The notes below the pieces were generated by a model. The model was not told the DNA's origin and searched no databases. It saw nothing but the letters and a program-made list of their open reading frames with translations. From NCBI GenBank assembly GCA_032128395.1, contig JAQBGV010000153.1:1-9525 (forward strand): a stretch of 9,525 bases of DNA, in the 5' to 3' direction. The position numbers and the translations under genes were made by a program. This document shows, piece by piece, positions 7,190 through 9,525 of the stretch. Origin of the DNA: JAQBGV01 sp032128395 (GTDB lineage: Bacteria; Planctomycetota; UBA8108; UBA1146). Each line of letters starts with the position of its first letter. Positions within the stretch are counted from its first letter, which is position 1.

Positions 7190-9525
7190 TCAGTCGAACG
7201 GAAGCACGATGCTCTCCACCTCCGGTGAGCGGGTCGCGCTCGAGTAGAGGAAGTACTGTCCTCGGATGAAGTCGACTCCATTCAAGAAGGAAGGATCGTC
7301 GACGAGCCCGAAGAACGTCCCGGGCTTCCCGCTGTCGGTCGGGTCGGCGCACGCGCCCTCGAACAAGACGATCAGGTGCGCGTCCGGCGGGAGGGGGCTC
7401 GCGAAGTCGACGAACGGCGCGCCGAACATCGCCGGCCGCAGGAATGTCACACCATCGACGCTCACCGGGTACGGGAGAGTCACCGCGCGGCTCTCGGTCA
7501 GTCCGGCGGTGGCGAACGACCCTGCGGTGAACGGAGGATCCACCACCACACCGGTGGCGTCGGAGAACCCGAGGGGGGTCTCGATCCGAATCCTCCCGCT
7601 CCCGCCATCCCCGCCAGCGAAGCTCACGCTAGGAGAGTAGGTGGGGTTCAGACCCGACGCGATGGGATCCTGATTCGCAGGGCCCCCGGTCACGTCGAAC
7701 TGGGAACCGGCCTGGATCCCCACGGTGCTCCCTCCTTGGATCCGGATCGCCCCACCGGCACCCCCGCCTCCGTTCCCCCCGTGGGTCGGGGCTCGGAACG
7801 CGCGGCCGCCTCTGGCTCGGATGACGCTGGTCGTGTGCACCTGGAGCTCCCCACCCGATGAGATCTGGACGAATCCTCCGGCGCCTCCGCCACCCGTTCC
7901 GGGCGCGGCGGCGGTACCGTCGGCGTGCCCGCCACCCCCTGCACCTCCGCCCCCCCCGAAGAGCGTCGAGATGGAGCTCAAGGGATCATTCGGGTCCGGG
8001 ACGAGCCAGAAGGTCGAGCCGAACGGCGTGCCGCCGATCCCCGCTTCCGGGCAACTGACGGCTGTGATTCCATCCTGCCCGCCGACCCCGTAGCCGCCGC
8101 CTCCACCGGAACCAGAGGCACACACACCGGTGCCGATCAGCGACTCGCCCGGCTGCGCGGGAATCGCAAGGTCACCCGGAGTCGGATCGCCGCCGCCGCC
8201 GCCGCCACCGATGGGGGGGCCTGAGTCGATCAGCTCGGCGGGCATCGGAGGCGGCATCCCACCGGCGGCGGCGAGCCCCACCGTCGTGTTGTCGGCGTCG
8301 CCGCCATCGCCACCGTCGCCTCCGCCGGCACCGGCGAGCCCGCCGAGTGCGGGGGTCGGATCGGTCGGGTCTCCTGTGAAGTCCGGGATCCCACCATCCT
8401 GACCCGAGACATCGATGGTGCCGCGAAGATCGGTCGTCCCCGTCACCCGGAAGATCAGCGGCGCGTCGCCGTGTGCGACCAGCGTGACCCCTTCGGGAAG
8501 CTGGAAGGAAGTGAGCTCGAACTCGCCGGTCCCGCTCGCGTTCGAAAACACCTCGGTAGCGGTCGCGTCGAAGATCTTGCCGAGGTCGGTATCGATCCGG
8601 AACGTGCCGCTGCTCCCGAGGACCGTGAAATCCAGCGGGCCGTCGATCCCGGTCCCGACCTGGATGGCACCGCTGGCCGACTGACCGCTCGTGATCGCCC
8701 CGCCGGTCGCCATCGGCGGCGTGACTCCGGTGAGATCGGCAACTCCAGGAGCGAGGATCTGGCCGTTCGCCTCGAAGCGAATCCGCCCGCTCGCGCCGTC
8801 GCCGCCGCGATGCACGTTGGGGCCGCCGGAACTCGTCACCGCTCCGAAACCGCCGAGGCAGGTCAGCTGGACATCCTGGGTGAGCGCGATGTCGCCGGTC
8901 GCGCGGAAGACGATCGCTCCCCCCGCTCCACCGCCCCCGGCCCCGGACTGGGTGCCCGGGTTGCCGGCGGTCCCCTTGGAACCGTTGCCGCCGTCGCAGT
9001 GGATCGTTCCGCTGATCACGACCGATCCTCGGGCGGTGAGAGAGAACGCGCCGATGACCTCGCCCTGGGCGCGCGGCGCGAGTGCCACCTGCTTCCAGCG
9101 AGCCTGAAGATCGCACATGCCACGGCTGGCGGTCTCGAGGTCCTGCTCCGCCTGGAGCGTCTCCATCTCGCGGCACAGCTGCTCCTGCACCTGAAGATTC
9201 GCCCAGCGCTGCCACTCGTCCGCGTCGCGCAGTTCCTGGAGGCGCGGCCCGAGCGCGGCGCGCGCGGCCTCGAGACTGGCCTGGATGTCCTGTCCGTCCT
9301 TTTTCGACGGCAGCGGTGCGCGTTCCTCGAGCGCGGAGCGGATATCGCGAAGCCCACGGTCCGCGGCTTTGAGCGTGAGCCGTTCGGTCGCGGCAAGCGT
9401 CTCGACCTGACGGCAGAGCTGATGCAGGCGCCGCAGGTCTTCCTGTCCCTGCCTGGCGCGGGCCTGGGCCTGCTGCTGCTCTCGCTCCTCGAGCGCGGCA
9501 ACAGCTCGCTCCAGCCGTTCGGCCG
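7190..9525 (-). CDS. Glycine-rich extracellular-type protein, 5' part replaced by a DUF349-like segment (probable chimera; partial at right edge)
   Basis: The frame is open from the right edge to TGA at 7192-7190, giving 777 visible residues. Residues ~158-777 are glycine-rich and resemble surface proteins of planctomycetes and myxobacteria. Strand motifs alternate with long Gly/Ser/Asp loops: GTIHCDGG (~172), GTIDVSG (~368), SVIRARGG (~567) and SQFDVTGG (~607), with a run of seven glycines. FELTSFQLPEGVTLVAHGD before GTIDVSG resembles the usual opening of such modules. The last ~100 residues, ending VESIVLPFD, are a non-Gly-rich terminal domain. Residues 1-155 are instead a DUF349-like coiled-coil segment (separate entry). 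An internal ATG at 9190 exists, but it lies inside that segment and gives no signal peptide, so it is unlikely to be a true start. The missing signal peptide and first module suggest the real 5' end was lost or misjoined. The function of the glycine-rich protein is unknown; an adhesive or envelope role is a guess. The cupin follows after 29 bases. Confidence 0.7.
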   Translation of the reverse strand, partial: AERLERAVAALEEREQQQAQARARQGQEDLRRLHQLCRQVETLAATERLTLKAADRGLRDIRSALEERAPLPSKKDGQDIQASLEAARAALGPRLQELRDADEWQRWANLQVQEQLCREMETLQAEQDLETASRGMCDLQARWKQVALAPRAQGEVIGAFSLTARGSVVISGTIHCDGGNGSKGTAGNPGTQSGAGGGGAGGAIVFRATGDIALTQDVQLTCLGGFGAVTSSGGPNVHRGGDGASGRIRFEANGQILAPGVADLTGVTPPMATGGAITSGQSASGAIQVGTGIDGPLDFTVLGSSGTFRIDTDLGKIFDATATEVFSNASGTGEFELTSFQLPEGVTLVAHGDAPLIFRVTGTTDLRGTIDVSGQDGGIPDFTGDPTDPTPALGGLAGAGGGDGGDGGDADNTTVGLAAAGGMPPPMPAELIDSGPPIGGGGGGGDPTPGDLAIPAQPGESLIGTGVCASGSGGGGGYGVGGQDGITAVSCPEAGIGGTPFGSTFWLVPDPNDPLSSISTLFGGGGGAGGGGHADGTAAAPGTGGGGAGGFVQISSGGELQVHTTSVIRARGGRAFRAPTHGGNGGGGAGGAIRIQGGSTVGIQAGSQFDVTGGPANQDPIASGLNPTYSPSVSFAGGDGGSGRIRIETPLGFSDATGVVVDPPFTAGSFATAGLTESRAVTLPYPVSVDGVTFLRPAMFGAPFVDFASPLPPDAHLIVLFEGACADPTDSGKPGTFFGLVDDPSFLNGVDFIRGQYFLYSSATRSPEVESIVLPFD
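9059..9525 (-). other. DUF349-like coiled-coil segment, truncated at both ends
   Basis: On the minus strand, the first 155 visible residues of the frame ending at 7190 are charged and helical, rich in Glu, Arg, Gln and Leu. They carry the DUF349 signature DEWQRWANLQVQEQLCREME followed by LQARWKQVALAPRAQGE. In DUF349 proteins this last motif normally continues as something like xLWRRFKxA; here it breaks at residue 155 (base 9059) and becomes VIGAFSLTARG, which belongs to the glycine-rich protein. DUF349 proteins are cytoplasmic and built of several such repeats. The 5' end lies outside the window. Recognition is from memory of the family pattern, not a search. Confidence 0.65.

Noticed and set aside
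7161..7352. Longer cupin starting at the in-frame ATG at 7352
   Set aside because: The extra 64 residues are antisense-like, Arg-rich and overlap the end of the glycine-rich gene, while the ATG at 7160 has a ribosome site and begins the cupin fold.
8172..9215. Minus-strand frame of 347 codons overlapping the glycine-rich gene
   Set aside because: It is an Arg-rich frame-shifted shadow of GGC/GGT-rich glycine codons with no motif of its own.

Overview
The window is GC-rich, densely coding bacterial DNA that most likely comes from a planctomycete or another PVC-group bacterium, probably uncultured. The evidence is family content. A large exported heme protein has the planctomycete/verrucomicrobial dehydrogenase N-terminus, a CxxCH cytochrome c module and a DUF1080 domain. 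An exported glucose/sorbosone-dehydrogenase-like propeller protein ends in the doubled dockerin-like Ca-loop tail (RGDCNGDG...DACDAEDDG...) common in planctomycete exported proteins. There is also a long glycine-rich surface-type protein. No phage, insertion sequence, CRISPR array, tRNA or rRNA was recognised.

Layout. Positions 1-286 are non-coding and repeat-rich: a 43-bp inverted repeat (27-69 against 133-175), then a 10-bp tandem array (171-240), then a degenerate 14-nt fragment of the same repeat (263-276). Positions 287-3463 (minus) encode a 1058-residue exported protein with fibronectin-like, GSDH propeller, PKD, ThuA/GATase-like and dockerin-like regions. A 123-bp divergent intergenic region (3464-3586) separates it from 3587-6769 (plus), a 1060-residue exported PVC-type heme dehydrogenase with HEAT-like repeats, cytochrome c and a C-terminal DUF1080 domain. 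Converging on that gene is a small cupin (6801-7160, minus). Twenty-nine bases upstream of the cupin ends a minus-strand reading frame (7190 to beyond the right edge). Most of it is a glycine-rich extracellular-type protein, but its first ~155 visible residues are a DUF349-type coiled-coil segment.

How the genes may work together. The divergent pair suggests extracytoplasmic sugar oxidation: one propeller protein related to sugar dehydrogenases, and one propeller protein carrying its own cytochrome c and a domain of the 3-keto-disaccharide hydrolase family. This is inference from domain content; substrates cannot be read from the sequence. The cupin and glycine-rich genes could be co-transcribed, but no functional link is evident.

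The strongest anomaly is at about 9058/9059. There a cytoplasmic-type DUF349 segment stops in mid-motif and continues in frame into the middle of a glycine-rich repeat, with no signal peptide. An assembly chimera or an illegitimate recombination fits better than a normal gene. The second point of interest is the inverted repeat plus tandem array at the left edge. I found no convincing wholly new system.
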